This document shows, one piece after another, positions 17,026 to 25,585 of a stretch of DNA of 42,414 nt. The translations under genes and the position numbers were made by a program. Numbering within the stretch: the first letter of the stretch is position 1; every line of letters begins with the position of its first letter. This DNA is from an uncultured Lachnospiraceae bacterium (GTDB lineage Bacteria; Bacillota; Clostridia; Lachnospirales; Lachnospiraceae), in assembly GCA_947566705.1 (NCBI GenBank), contig CANOLA010000019.1, forward strand, positions 1 to 42,414. Direction: 5' to 3'. The notes beneath the pieces are model-generated. The model searched no databases. It saw only the letters and a list, made by a program, of their open reading frames with translations, and was not told the DNA's origin.

Positions 17026-17995
17026 ACACTCCTGATGTATAGTTTTCCGAACTTATTTTTTTGTATATCTTGTGGATGGTTCTTCTTGCCATCCCCACGA
17101 TATCAATCTCATAGGTGGTAATTCCGATATCACATATCCCCGGATACAGATAGTTGTCAAATCCGACTACTGAGATATCCTCCGGCACCCTGAATCCCGC
17201 TTTTACCAGCTTTTTAATCAGATATGCTGCCGTCAGGTCACAGTTACAGACAAATGCCGTCGGCATCTGCTCCGGAAGCCGGATATGCTTTTCCACATCA
17301 ATGTATCCTGTATCAATGTCACGGTCATCTATTACCCATTCGCTCCGCTGGATGCAGCCATGTTCCATCATGGATTTCATGTATCCCAGATAACGGTCTG
17401 TAATACTGTTTGTTGCACACACGGTTCCGACAAACGCAATCTCACGGTGTCCGATATTATAGAGATAATTTGTCAGCATATAGCTTCCGTAATAACTGTC
17501 GGGAATCACGGTATCAAGCTCTCTTTCGTTGTCATAATAATCCATGTACACGACCGGTATATCAGACGCCTGTTCCAGATTCAGAAGGTATTCTTTATTC
17601 ATGCTTCCGATTACCACAATACCGTCCACACGTTTTTCCTCAACCATCATAGGCGTTTTTGCTGCATTTACATCTGCGCGGCTGACTAATTCCAGAATCG
17701 TAAAACTCCCCCTGCCTGCCGCACGTTTGGTAAGCTCCTGGTAACACTGCCAGTAAAAGGAGGCATATTTATCCAGATAAATTTCCTGGATCAGAACACC
17801 GATATTGTACTGTTTTATACCTGACAGCCTCTGGGAAGCCGCAGGCGGCTGGTATCCCATCTCCTCCGCCAGCTGTTTTATTTTTTTCCGTAATTCCTCG
17901 CTTACACCTTTCTGGTCAGACAGTGCTTTTGAAACCGTTACCGTACTTACTCCTACAATTGCAGCAATGTCAGCCAGCTTTACTGCTTTTGCCAT
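16976..17995 (-). CDS. LacI-family transcriptional repressor
   Basis: A protein of 339 aa. The N-terminal LacI helix-turn-helix and hinge are clear (VKLADIAAIVGVSTVTVSKA, then MGYQPP). The periplasmic-binding-like effector domain follows, with GFDNYLYPG near the C-terminus and an ending of the usual type (GGHLVQKDSAVPR). It lies 16 bases after the GH36 gene and is likely the last gene of the aldose epimerase-LacI block. Its target is probably one or more mannan-locus promoters, with an oligosaccharide as inducer. Its 3' end overlaps AraC on the opposite strand. Confidence 0.93.
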   Translation of the reverse strand: MAKAVKLADIAAIVGVSTVTVSKALSDQKGVSEELRKKIKQLAEEMGYQPPAASQRLSGIKQYNIGVLIQEIYLDKYASFYWQCYQELTKRAAGRGSFTILELVSRADVNAAKTPMMVEEKRVDGIVVIGSMNKEYLLNLEQASDIPVVYMDYYDNERELDTVIPDSYYGSYMLTNYLYNIGHREIAFVGTVCATNSITDRYLGYMKSMMEHGCIQRSEWVIDDRDIDTGYIDVEKHIRLPEQMPTAFVCNCDLTAAYLIKKLVKAGFRVPEDISVVGFDNYLYPGICDIGITTYEIDIVGMARRTIHKIYKKISSENYTSGVFTVGGHLVQKDSAVPR

Positions 17996-18011
17996 CTTTC
18001 CCTACCTCTTT

Positions 18012-20198
18012 TCATTTTCCTTCTGCTGTCAGATGAAACAGTCTGCTTCCGGCATCTCCCCAGAGATTTTCCACCATAAGACCTGCATTCATTAATAAAT
18101 CACCGCCGCAAACCTGCTCTGTACCTTCCAGCCTGTAGTCCAGCTCCTTATCCAGTCCCTGCAGCCGGATGCAGCGGCTCTTGTAATTAGCCCTTCCTTT
18201 TACCTGTACATAGGTAACCAGTGCCTCTTTCTTGTCTTTTGACACCACCATGTAACAGTCATACTCATGGTTCTCACGGTATGATGCAATCCGGTAGTAA
18301 TCCCCCTCCCGGACTAAATCGTTGTATTTGTGGTACGTCTTTACCTGCTCCGGAATCATTTTCTGGTCTTCCTCCGGAATCTTTGTCACGTCCAGCTCAT
18401 AACCAAACGTACCTGCCAGCGCCACATTCCCCCTCGTCTCAAACGGTGTGTTTCTTCCCACGGTGTGGTTCGGACATACCGAAACATGCGCACCAATGGC
18501 GGAAAGCGGATAAATCAGCGCAGTACCTTCCTGAATTCCAAGCCGCTCCACTGCATCCGTGTCATCAGAACACCAGATCTGCGGACTGTAATAAAGCATA
18601 CCCGGATCAAACCGTGCCCCGCCGCCGGAACAGTTTTCCAACAGCAGATCCGGAAATTCGCTTATGAGGCGTTCCTGAAGCTCGTATACACCAAGCACAT
18701 ACCTGTGGTACAGTTCTCCCTGGCGGTCCGCCGGAAGCGCCGCGCTTCCCATATCGGTAAGCTGGCGGTTCATGTCCCACTTAACATATTCAATGTTTGC
18801 ACTGCGAAGGATACCGGAAATCATGTCATAAACATAATCCCTGACTTCCTTTCGGCTTAAGTCCAGCACATACTGGTTTCTGGACAGTGTCGGGATACGT
18901 CCCGGAATGGCAAACGCCCAGTCCGGATGCTCTTCATAAAGTCTGGAATCCGGCGAAATCATTTCCGGCTCCACCCAGATACCAAACTTAAGTCCGAGTT
19001 TATTTACTTCATCCACCAGATGTTTTAAGCCTCCGGTTATCTTTTCTTCATTAACAACCCAGTCGCCCAGACTGGTGGAATCATCATTTCGGTGTCCAAA
19101 CCAGCCGTCATCCATTACCAGCATTTCAATTCCAAGCTCAGACGCCCGTTTTGCAATGGAAAGCAGCTTCTCTGTATTAAAATCAAAATAGGTTGCCTCC
19201 CAGTTGTTAATCAGGACAGGACGCTTTGTATGTGCATATTTGCTTCTGATCATATGCTTTCTGTAGAAGTCATGCAGGTTTCTCGTCATTGTGCCAAGCC
19301 CGTCCGCTGCATATGACAGCACAACCTCCGGCGCCGTAAATACTTCCTCCGGCTCCAGTTTCCAGCAGAAATCCTCCGCATTAATCCCCATCGTAACACG
19401 GATGGAATCAAACTGGCTCTTTTCGATCTGTGCAGTAAAGTTGCCGGAATACACGAAGTGCATTGCATATACATCCCCCTGTGTCTGTGTGGTATACGGA
19501 TGCAGCCATGCAATAAACGGATGTTCCTGATGGGAGGATTCCCCGCGGATGGAGCCGACGCTCTGCTTTCCATGGGAAAGCGGCCGGCGTTCGATCTGCC
19601 GTTCGCGCGCCCATGAACCATGCAGGGTCAGCCATTCATAATCCTCTGAATCCATGTCAATGCATGCCGAATATACCTTTGTCAAATAAATGTCATCTGC
19701 ACTTTTGTTTTTCACACGCACACTTCTGGTAATGATATCTTCCTCTTCAAATACGGAATATAATAATTCCACTTCCAGTCCGAGCGCCGCATCCATGCAG
19801 TCCAGCACCAGTGTCCGGCACTCCCCAAAGGATGACGGAAGTCCTTCCAGCACCGGCTTCTGCTCCAGAATCCGGTGGGAGCGGTAAGTAATTCCGACTG
19901 CAGAATGTCCCGCTTTGGAACGTACGCTGATACAGCTTTCCCTGTAATCACCGATTCCGTGTCCCGCATATTCTGTCGGAAATGTATCCATAAACGAGCA
20001 GCGCTCCCTGTTGTTTACAGACGGAACCAGCGGGTTCTCAAATGTCCGCATCAGGCAGGATGCATCCTGCATCCGGATTTTTGCACCGTAGTAAACATGC
20101 CCGACAAACTGCTCCTCATCAACAACCGCAATCATGTAGCTTGTATGCGCCGTGTCCAGTTTAAATATTTTATTTGATTCATCAAACGTTATTGCCAT
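18012..20198 (-). CDS. GH36 alpha-galactosidase
   Basis: A protein of 728 aa, the usual size of bacterial GH36 enzymes. An N-terminal beta-supersandwich (to about 320) precedes the TIM barrel with VLINNWEATYF and MDDGWFGHR. The nucleophile is in KWDMNR (D475) and the acid/base in WCSDDTD (D545), 70 residues apart as in known enzymes; ENCSGGGARFD is the sugar-binding block. It removes alpha-1,6 galactose from galactomannan oligosaccharides. There is no signal peptide, so it works on imported substrate. GGGGGAG precedes the ATG. It lies between the membrane-tethered protein and LacI genes. Confidence 0.95.
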   Translation of the reverse strand: MAITFDESNKIFKLDTAHTSYMIAVVDEEQFVGHVYYGAKIRMQDASCLMRTFENPLVPSVNNRERCSFMDTFPTEYAGHGIGDYRESCISVRSKAGHSAVGITYRSHRILEQKPVLEGLPSSFGECRTLVLDCMDAALGLEVELLYSVFEEEDIITRSVRVKNKSADDIYLTKVYSACIDMDSEDYEWLTLHGSWARERQIERRPLSHGKQSVGSIRGESSHQEHPFIAWLHPYTTQTQGDVYAMHFVYSGNFTAQIEKSQFDSIRVTMGINAEDFCWKLEPEEVFTAPEVVLSYAADGLGTMTRNLHDFYRKHMIRSKYAHTKRPVLINNWEATYFDFNTEKLLSIAKRASELGIEMLVMDDGWFGHRNDDSTSLGDWVVNEEKITGGLKHLVDEVNKLGLKFGIWVEPEMISPDSRLYEEHPDWAFAIPGRIPTLSRNQYVLDLSRKEVRDYVYDMISGILRSANIEYVKWDMNRQLTDMGSAALPADRQGELYHRYVLGVYELQERLISEFPDLLLENCSGGGARFDPGMLYYSPQIWCSDDTDAVERLGIQEGTALIYPLSAIGAHVSVCPNHTVGRNTPFETRGNVALAGTFGYELDVTKIPEEDQKMIPEQVKTYHKYNDLVREGDYYRIASYRENHEYDCYMVVSKDKKEALVTYVQVKGRANYKSRCIRLQGLDKELDYRLEGTEQVCGGDLLMNAGLMVENLWGDAGSRLFHLTAEGK

Positions 20199-20216
20199 AA
20201 CAGTCTGTTCTCCCCC

Positions 20217-20978
20217 TTAATTTTCTCCCAGCACCTCCAACAGGTATGCCTCTGCAAGTTCGGCATTCGGGGCTCCCGCCGCAATCCCGATAACTGTGCC
20301 GTCCGGATACCATCCGGTTGACTGCAGCCATTCATTGTCTGCCGGAAGCCTGATGCCGACTGCAAAGGTTTCCCCTGTTTCAATGATTTTTGCATATACA
20401 AAATCATCTTTATATTTTTCCGCGACTTTCTCAGGAAGACATTCCCTCAGGTCGGCAAGATATTCAAATTCACCGAGGCTGTAAAGCACTTCTTCATTTG
20501 AAAGAAATACATCCACGGAACATGCCATGAGGCGCATCTGGATGGTATTGAGATTAGTCTCACTCGCGGAATCGTCCCCTTTTTCGGAAACGCCAAGCCC
20601 TGAGGTCACGCTGACTTTTCCTTTTTTCAGGTCAACGCCGTTTTCCGTCAGAAAATCATTGTAAAATTCTTCCCCGTCCGCCGGACATGCTTCCTGCGGG
20701 GTATTGACTGCCATGACATTAAATGCAATATCCCTGCCAAACAGAAAATGGCAGACCAGAAACACAAGAAAACCGACAGCTGCAAGCGAAAGTACGATAA
20801 CGAGCCCGTAGTATTCTGTGATGAATGCAGCCTTTCCCTTTGCATCCATTTCTGACAGCTTTTCCCGTGTGGTCTTTTTGTTTTCCGGCTGGTAAAAAGC
20901 AGAATCCCCGGACAGCTTCGCGTTGTCCGGATGGATACTGTATTCCTGTTTTTTCTTATTATTCTCCGGCATAGGCAA
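20217..20978 (-). CDS. membrane-tethered binding-protein-like protein
   Basis: About 251-253 aa. The start is either ATG at 20970-20972 or an upstream TTG at 20976-20978 that is better placed for an AAGG ribosome site; both lie inside the end of the mutase gene, so translation is coupled. A charged cytoplasmic N-terminus (~50 residues) and one membrane segment (about 55-77) are followed by an extracytoplasmic domain. Its pattern (MRLMACSVDVFLSNEE, then FEYLADLRECLPEKVAEKY) resembles a shortened solute-binding protein. I recall a similar family in Lachnospiraceae without assigned function. A sensor or accessory of the mannan importer is possible but unproven. Confidence 0.7.
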   Translation of the reverse strand: MPMPENNKKKQEYSIHPDNAKLSGDSAFYQPENKKTTREKLSEMDAKGKAAFITEYYGLVIVLSLAAVGFLVFLVCHFLFGRDIAFNVMAVNTPQEACPADGEEFYNDFLTENGVDLKKGKVSVTSGLGVSEKGDDSASETNLNTIQMRLMACSVDVFLSNEEVLYSLGEFEYLADLRECLPEKVAEKYKDDFVYAKIIETGETFAVGIRLPADNEWLQSTGWYPDGTVIGIAAGAPNAELAEAYLLEVLGEN

Positions 20979-22689
20979 GCATTGCCTTATTTAAGGCTTC
21001 CAGTCTTGCTTCGGAATCCTCCAGGGAATCCCCCACAACACCAAAGTAGAATTTAATCTTAGGTTCTGTTCCGGAAGGACGCACGCAGCACCATGCATTG
21101 TCTGAAAGCTCATAATAAAGTACGTTGCTCTCCGGCAGTCCGGTTGCAGTCGTCTCACCTGTTGCAATATCCCTGCGGACGTCGTTTTTGTAGTCGCGGA
21201 GCGCAAGCACTTTGTAATCGCCAATCTGCTCCGGTGTATTTTCGCGCATCTTTGTCATCATGGACTGAATCTGCTGTGCCCCGTCAATGCCCTTAAGCGT
21301 CATTGTCTCAAGGCCTTCTTTATAGTAGCCGTATTTTTTGTAAAGCTCCAGCATGGCATCCCAGAGGGTGATTCCTTTGGATTTGCAGAAGGACGCAACC
21401 TCACAGAGCATCATAACTGCCACACATGCATCCTTGTCCCTTGCATAGGTTCCTGCAAGACAGCCGTAGCTTTCTTCCAGACCAAATACATACTCGTATG
21501 TATTCTGCTGTTCAAACAGTTTAATCTGCTCGCCGATAAACTTAAATCCTGTCAGCACTTCAATCAGTTTTACTCCGTAATCTGCGGCGATTGCCTTTGC
21601 CATGTCAGTAGTAACAATAGTTTCCACAAGTGCGCCGTTGGACGGAAGCGTGCCTGTCGCCTTACGCTCACGCAGAATATACTCTGCAATCAGCATTCCT
21701 GACATATTTCCGGTAAAGCTTACGTATTCCCCGCTCTTCGTGTCCTTTGCATATACGCCGAGACGGTCTGCATCCGGATCTGTGGCAAGGACGATATCTG
21801 CATCCTTTTCTTTTGCCAGCTTTAATGCAAGCTCAAATGCCTTCGGCGACTCCGGGTTTGGATAGGAAACGGTAGGGAATGTGCCGTCCGGCAGTTCCTG
21901 CTCCGGAACCACGTACACGTTTTCAAAGCCAAGCTCCTTTAATACTCTCCGCACCGGAAGATTGCCGGTTCCATGGAGCGGTGTGTATACAATACGGATA
22001 TCCTTTGCCACACTTTTGATGATTTCCGGATGGATGGACTGTGCCTTTACATGCGCGATATATTTGTCATCCAGTTCTTTGCCGACGGTCTCATACAGGC
22101 CTGCCGCCTTTGCAGCTTCTTTATCCATTGTCTTAACCTGGTCGAAGGAAGTTACTTTTGCAACCTCCGCCAGAATATTTTTATCATGCGGAGGCGTAAT
22201 CTGCGCACCGTCCTCCCAGTATACCTTGTAGCCGTTGTACTCCCTCGGATTGTGGCTTGCCGTAATGACAATACCTGCAATGCAGGAAAGCTCGCGTACT
22301 GCGAAGGAAAGCTCCGGTGTCGGACGCAGGCTTTCAAATACGTAAGCCTTAATTCCGTTTGCATTTAAGCAGAGCGCCGCCTCATCCGCAAACTCCGGGG
22401 ACATGATTCTGGAATCATATGCAATTGCCACGCCCTTCTCCTGACCGTTCTGTGACAGAATATAATTTGCAAGTCCCTGTGTTGCCTGACGGACGGTGTA
22501 AATGTTCATACGGTTTGTCCCCGCTCCGATCACCCCGCGCAGACCTCCGGTTCCAAACTCAAGCTGGCGGTAGAAACGGTCTTCGATTTCTGCCTCGTTT
22601 CCCTCAAGCGCCTTAAGCTCTGCTTTTGTTGCATCATCAAAATAACTGTCTGTGCACCACTTTTTGTACTCATCCTTATAATTCACCAT
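20959..22689 (-). CDS. phospho-sugar mutase (phosphomannomutase/phosphoglucomutase)
   Basis: A protein of 576 aa, a full-length alpha-D-phosphohexomutase of the long Firmicutes PgcA-like form. The phosphoserine loop is TASHNP (S145), the metal-binding loop DPDADR, the sugar-binding loop GLEESYG and the phosphate-binding loop RPSGTEPK. In this locus it would convert mannose-1-phosphate from the GH130 enzymes to mannose-6-phosphate for ManA; glucose phosphates are likely substrates too. AAGGAG precedes the ATG. It has its own promoter at 22731-22760. Its 3' end overlaps the next gene. Confidence 0.94.
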   Translation of the reverse strand: MVNYKDEYKKWCTDSYFDDATKAELKALEGNEAEIEDRFYRQLEFGTGGLRGVIGAGTNRMNIYTVRQATQGLANYILSQNGQEKGVAIAYDSRIMSPEFADEAALCLNANGIKAYVFESLRPTPELSFAVRELSCIAGIVITASHNPREYNGYKVYWEDGAQITPPHDKNILAEVAKVTSFDQVKTMDKEAAKAAGLYETVGKELDDKYIAHVKAQSIHPEIIKSVAKDIRIVYTPLHGTGNLPVRRVLKELGFENVYVVPEQELPDGTFPTVSYPNPESPKAFELALKLAKEKDADIVLATDPDADRLGVYAKDTKSGEYVSFTGNMSGMLIAEYILRERKATGTLPSNGALVETIVTTDMAKAIAADYGVKLIEVLTGFKFIGEQIKLFEQQNTYEYVFGLEESYGCLAGTYARDKDACVAVMMLCEVASFCKSKGITLWDAMLELYKKYGYYKEGLETMTLKGIDGAQQIQSMMTKMRENTPEQIGDYKVLALRDYKNDVRRDIATGETTATGLPESNVLYYELSDNAWCCVRPSGTEPKIKFYFGVVGDSLEDSEARLEALNKAMLAYAGE

Positions 22690-22730
22690 ACCCGCTCCTT
22701 TACATAAAATAAATTTTTGTTTCTTGGCTT

Positions 22731-22760
22731 ATTATAGCATTAAACAGCTTCATTTGTACA
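22731..22760 (-). promoter_or_regulatory. promoter of the mutase gene
   Basis: Minus strand TGTACA (22755-22760), 18-base spacer, TATAAT (22731-22736) preceded by TGC, an extended -10. It lies in the 98-base gap after GH113. Confidence 0.6.
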
Positions 22761-22787
22761 GTGTTTTTAGGTAATTATAATTAAAAT

Positions 22788-23732
22788 TTATCCTCGTTTA
22801 GTTAAGTCAGTGTAAGCTTCACGAATCACCTGTTCCGCCGGTTTTGCAAATATTTCGTAATCCCCGCGTAAGCATGCTTCGTTCTCCGGGTACAGCCGGC
22901 TTCCCCATGACCACATGGCAAACCCCTTTACCCAGTTTCTGCTTCTGCACGCATCAAACATAGCGCGGTACCAGTCCGCCTGTCCCCCGGCGTCCGGTTC
23001 CCCCGTCACTCCCCAGTCATTCGGTACGAGACAGGAATCTTTTACGGACATACAGCCCGCTTCTGCAAAGAAAAACGGTTTTTGGTACTGCTGCACCACC
23101 TTTTCAATCCTCTCCAGCTGGTTCTCCCAGTCGTTTACCGGATAATAGCCGCTGGAGGATATTACATCCACGGCATCCCACCATGTCACATGCCCCTCCT
23201 GGTATTTATCCGTATTATAGGAAACCAGTCCTGTATACTCCCGTCTGATATCTGCAATCAGTTTCCGCCACTCCTGCTGCCGGTGCTCTGTCTGAACCAT
23301 CTCGCAGCCTGCAATATGCATTTTGATTCCCATTTTCTGTGCCATTTTTGCATAGTGGACCTGAAACTCTGTATAGGAAGAAAACCAGTTTCCCCATTTC
23401 GGTTCGCAGGGTACGTCAATGTCAAAAAAGCTGATATGCGCCCTCCATGTACCGTCCGAACAGTTCGCTGTCGGTTTCAATGCCACGGCAAGCCCAAGCT
23501 CCTGCGCATATGCAATCATCCCCTGCAGCTCATCATCCGACACATTTTCTTCGGATTTATAATCCAGGGATTCCGAAAATGCCGTTTTCTGCCTTGCACT
23601 CGGCGCAAACACAACAAAGTTTGCACCTGTGCGCTCTTTCATCAGGCGCAGGCTCTTTTTTGCATCCTCCCCCGTCAGGCTTCCCCGCGGGGAAAAAGGG
23701 GAAAATGTTATTCCGCATAAAAAATCATTCAT
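22788..23732 (-). CDS. GH113-like beta-mannosidase/mannanase
   Basis: A protein of 314 aa; ATG at 23730-23732 follows AGGAGG by 7 bases, excluding the longer upstream extension. It has a TIM-barrel pattern with the acid/base Glu in HIAGCEM (E144) and the nucleophile Glu in FFAEAGC (E224), 80 residues apart as in the known GH113 enzyme. There is no signal peptide. In R. intestinalis a GH113 in the equivalent position works on mannooligosaccharides from the reducing end (recalled). The start overlaps the aldose epimerase stop by 8 bases, so the two are coupled. Confidence 0.82.
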   Translation of the reverse strand: MNDFLCGITFSPFSPRGSLTGEDAKKSLRLMKERTGANFVVFAPSARQKTAFSESLDYKSEENVSDDELQGMIAYAQELGLAVALKPTANCSDGTWRAHISFFDIDVPCEPKWGNWFSSYTEFQVHYAKMAQKMGIKMHIAGCEMVQTEHRQQEWRKLIADIRREYTGLVSYNTDKYQEGHVTWWDAVDVISSSGYYPVNDWENQLERIEKVVQQYQKPFFFAEAGCMSVKDSCLVPNDWGVTGEPDAGGQADWYRAMFDACRSRNWVKGFAMWSWGSRLYPENEACLRGDYEIFAKPAEQVIREAYTDLTKRG

Positions 23733-24651
23733 TCTCTTCCTCCTGTGCTGCGGTCTCTTCCTGTTCATCCGGCCCTTCGTGCACAATTACGGTAAACCCG
23801 GCGTTCCATACCTCTCCGGGAGCCAGGAGATTCCCCCACTCACGCTTTTTTATATTCCCTTTAAAATCGGTTCTGTCACAGCGTCCGTACCATGGCTCGA
23901 TACAGATAAACGGCGCCTGTTTTCCAACCGGCGACCATATGCCAAACAGCGGCGCATCCATTTCAACGGTCAGGTAAGGATTCCCGTTTTCATCACAGAG
24001 CGAAACTTTTTTTATATTCTGGTTTTCGATGACCAGCGCGTCTTTGTCAAATAAACTTTCCGTAATTGGAAGGTATCCGTCCTGCAGTCCGTAAGTATCT
24101 CTTGTTGTGCTGGCAAGACCGTTTTCAAGCCTTGTGCTGAATATCAGCCCGTTTTTATCAAATAACAGCTGGTAATCCGTCTGTTTTCTGCCCTCATCAA
24201 TCGGACAGTTAAATGCCGGATGTCCGCCAATGGAAAAAGGAAGCTCCTCCTGCCCTGGATTTTCCACATGCCAGAGTACTTCCACACCATTTTCCTTCAG
24301 ACGGTACCCAATTTTTAATACAAATTCATACGGATATTTTTCCAGTGTCGTGCTGTCGGATTTCAGCACAAACCACAGTTCATCCTCTGTCTGTTTCTCC
24401 AGTTCAAATTCCATGTCCCTTGCAAAACCGTGCTGTCCCATCGGCCAGGTCTTCCTGTTTGCGCGGAAGCATCCGTTATTTAAACCACCGACAAACGGAA
24501 ACAGTACCGGTGCCGTTCTTCCCCAGTACTGCGGGTCCCCTTTCCACATATATTCTGTTTGTGTATCCTTTTTTACAAGTGATTTCAGTTCTGCTCCAAA
24601 TGATTCGACGCTGACAGAAAGCCAGGTGTTTTCAAGTGTATACTGCGCCAT
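23725..24651 (-). CDS. aldose 1-epimerase family protein
   Basis: A protein of 308 aa; ATG at 24649-24651 has GGAGGG upstream. It is of the galactose mutarotase-like fold, closer to the LacX-type branch: FGAELKSL, FPFVG, GQHGFARDMEF, the catalytic His in FSIGGHPAF, and the C-terminal IEPWYG block. It would interconvert alpha and beta anomers of sugars freed by GH36 and the phosphorylases. The C-terminus ends in a Glu-rich tail that overlaps the GH113 start. It is the first gene of the epimerase-GH113-mutase-GH36-LacI block. Confidence 0.88.
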   Translation of the reverse strand: MAQYTLENTWLSVSVESFGAELKSLVKKDTQTEYMWKGDPQYWGRTAPVLFPFVGGLNNGCFRANRKTWPMGQHGFARDMEFELEKQTEDELWFVLKSDSTTLEKYPYEFVLKIGYRLKENGVEVLWHVENPGQEELPFSIGGHPAFNCPIDEGRKQTDYQLLFDKNGLIFSTRLENGLASTTRDTYGLQDGYLPITESLFDKDALVIENQNIKKVSLCDENGNPYLTVEMDAPLFGIWSPVGKQAPFICIEPWYGRCDRTDFKGNIKKREWGNLLAPGEVWNAGFTVIVHEGPDEQEETAAQEEENE

Positions 24652-24747
24652 ACATATTCCCTCCATTTTTCTGTGGTTTTGCCAGTATGCTGTCCATTAC
24701 TGCAATCCTATGGTACAGCACACTGAAATTTTCCAGTTTATGGATTC

Positions 24748-24756
24748 ATTATAACA
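24748..24756 (-). promoter_or_regulatory. extended -10 promoter of aldose epimerase block
   Basis: Minus strand TGT-TATAAT (TATAAT at 24748-24753, TG element at 24755-24756), about 97 bases before the start codon. No strong -35 is visible, as is allowed for extended -10 promoters. Confidence 0.5.
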
Positions 24757-24790
24757 CGTATATTGAAAAAATAAACTTAAAATTTGTTTA

Positions 24791-24829
24791 AAAGAAAAGG
24801 ATACACCATTATTTATCTATGGTGTATCC
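24791..24829 (-). terminator. rho-independent terminator overlapping the VanR-like gene end
   Basis: A perfect 11-bp stem, GGATACACCAT (24799-24809) and ATGGTGTATCC (24819-24829), with a 9-base loop. On the minus strand it is followed by TTTTCTTT. The 5' arm encodes the last residues of the response regulator (GYT region) and the stop codon lies at the loop/3' arm edge. Confidence 0.85.
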
Positions 24830-25519
24830 GACTCCCCAGACTGTTTTTATAAATCTTGGATTCTTGGAAGGCTCATTCATTTTTTCCCTGAGCCTTCCGA
24901 TATGTGCCATTACGGTATTGTTGCTGTTAAAATATTTTTCTTTCCAGACGGCCTCAAACAGCTCCTCGGAAGAAACCACCTGCCCCTGGTGCTCACACAG
25001 ATACCAGAGTATGGAAAACTCAATCGGCGTCAGCTGTAATTCTTTGCCAAACAGCTGGCATTTATGGCTTTCCCTGTTGATACGCAGTCCCCGGATGTCG
25101 TATTCACTGTCCTCTTTTTCACCGCCGGAAACCGGAACGTTATAACGCATATACCGCCTGAGCTGGGTTTTTACCCTTGCCACGACTTCCAGCGGGTTAA
25201 AAGGTTTGGTGATATAATCGTCCGCCCCGATGGTAAGTCCCATGATTTTGTCGCTGTCTTCCACCTTTGCCGTCAGCATGATGACAGGATAGTAAAAGCT
25301 TTCCCTGATTTTTCTGCATATGGTAAGTCCGTCCGTGTCGGGAAGCATCACGTCAAGAATGGCAAGGTCCAGTTCTGTTGTCCGGATGCACTCCAGTGCA
25401 TCCGTGCCGTTGTAACATTTATATACGGTGTAACCGTCATTTTGTAAATACAGCTCGATTAAGTCTGCGATTTCTTTTTCATCGTCCACTACTAAAATCT
25501 TTGCACCCATGTTATTCAT
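24809..25519 (-). CDS. VanR-like response regulator (orphan)
   Basis: About 236 aa from ATG at 25517-25519 (AGGGAG closely upstream; ATG at 25508-25510 is the alternative). The receiver domain has the acidic pair V-D-D, the phospho-acceptor D56 in ILDVMLP, the switch Thr in MLTAKVE and the KPF Lys. An OmpR/PhoB winged-helix domain follows (LTPIEFSILWYLCEHQGQVV, ending IKTVWGVGYTIDK), closest to VanR in my memory. No histidine kinase is adjacent. It follows the ABC permease gene by 66 bases and is probably the last gene of that operon. Confidence 0.92.
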   Translation of the reverse strand: MNNMGAKILVVDDEKEIADLIELYLQNDGYTVYKCYNGTDALECIRTTELDLAILDVMLPDTDGLTICRKIRESFYYPVIMLTAKVEDSDKIMGLTIGADDYITKPFNPLEVVARVKTQLRRYMRYNVPVSGGEKEDSEYDIRGLRINRESHKCQLFGKELQLTPIEFSILWYLCEHQGQVVSSEELFEAVWKEKYFNSNNTVMAHIGRLREKMNEPSKNPRFIKTVWGVGYTIDK

Positions 25520-25585
25520 ATGCTCCCTGATGTTTTCTTTAAGGTCTGTGTTTATTTTAGTATTTTGGAGCAGGATTTGCAATGG

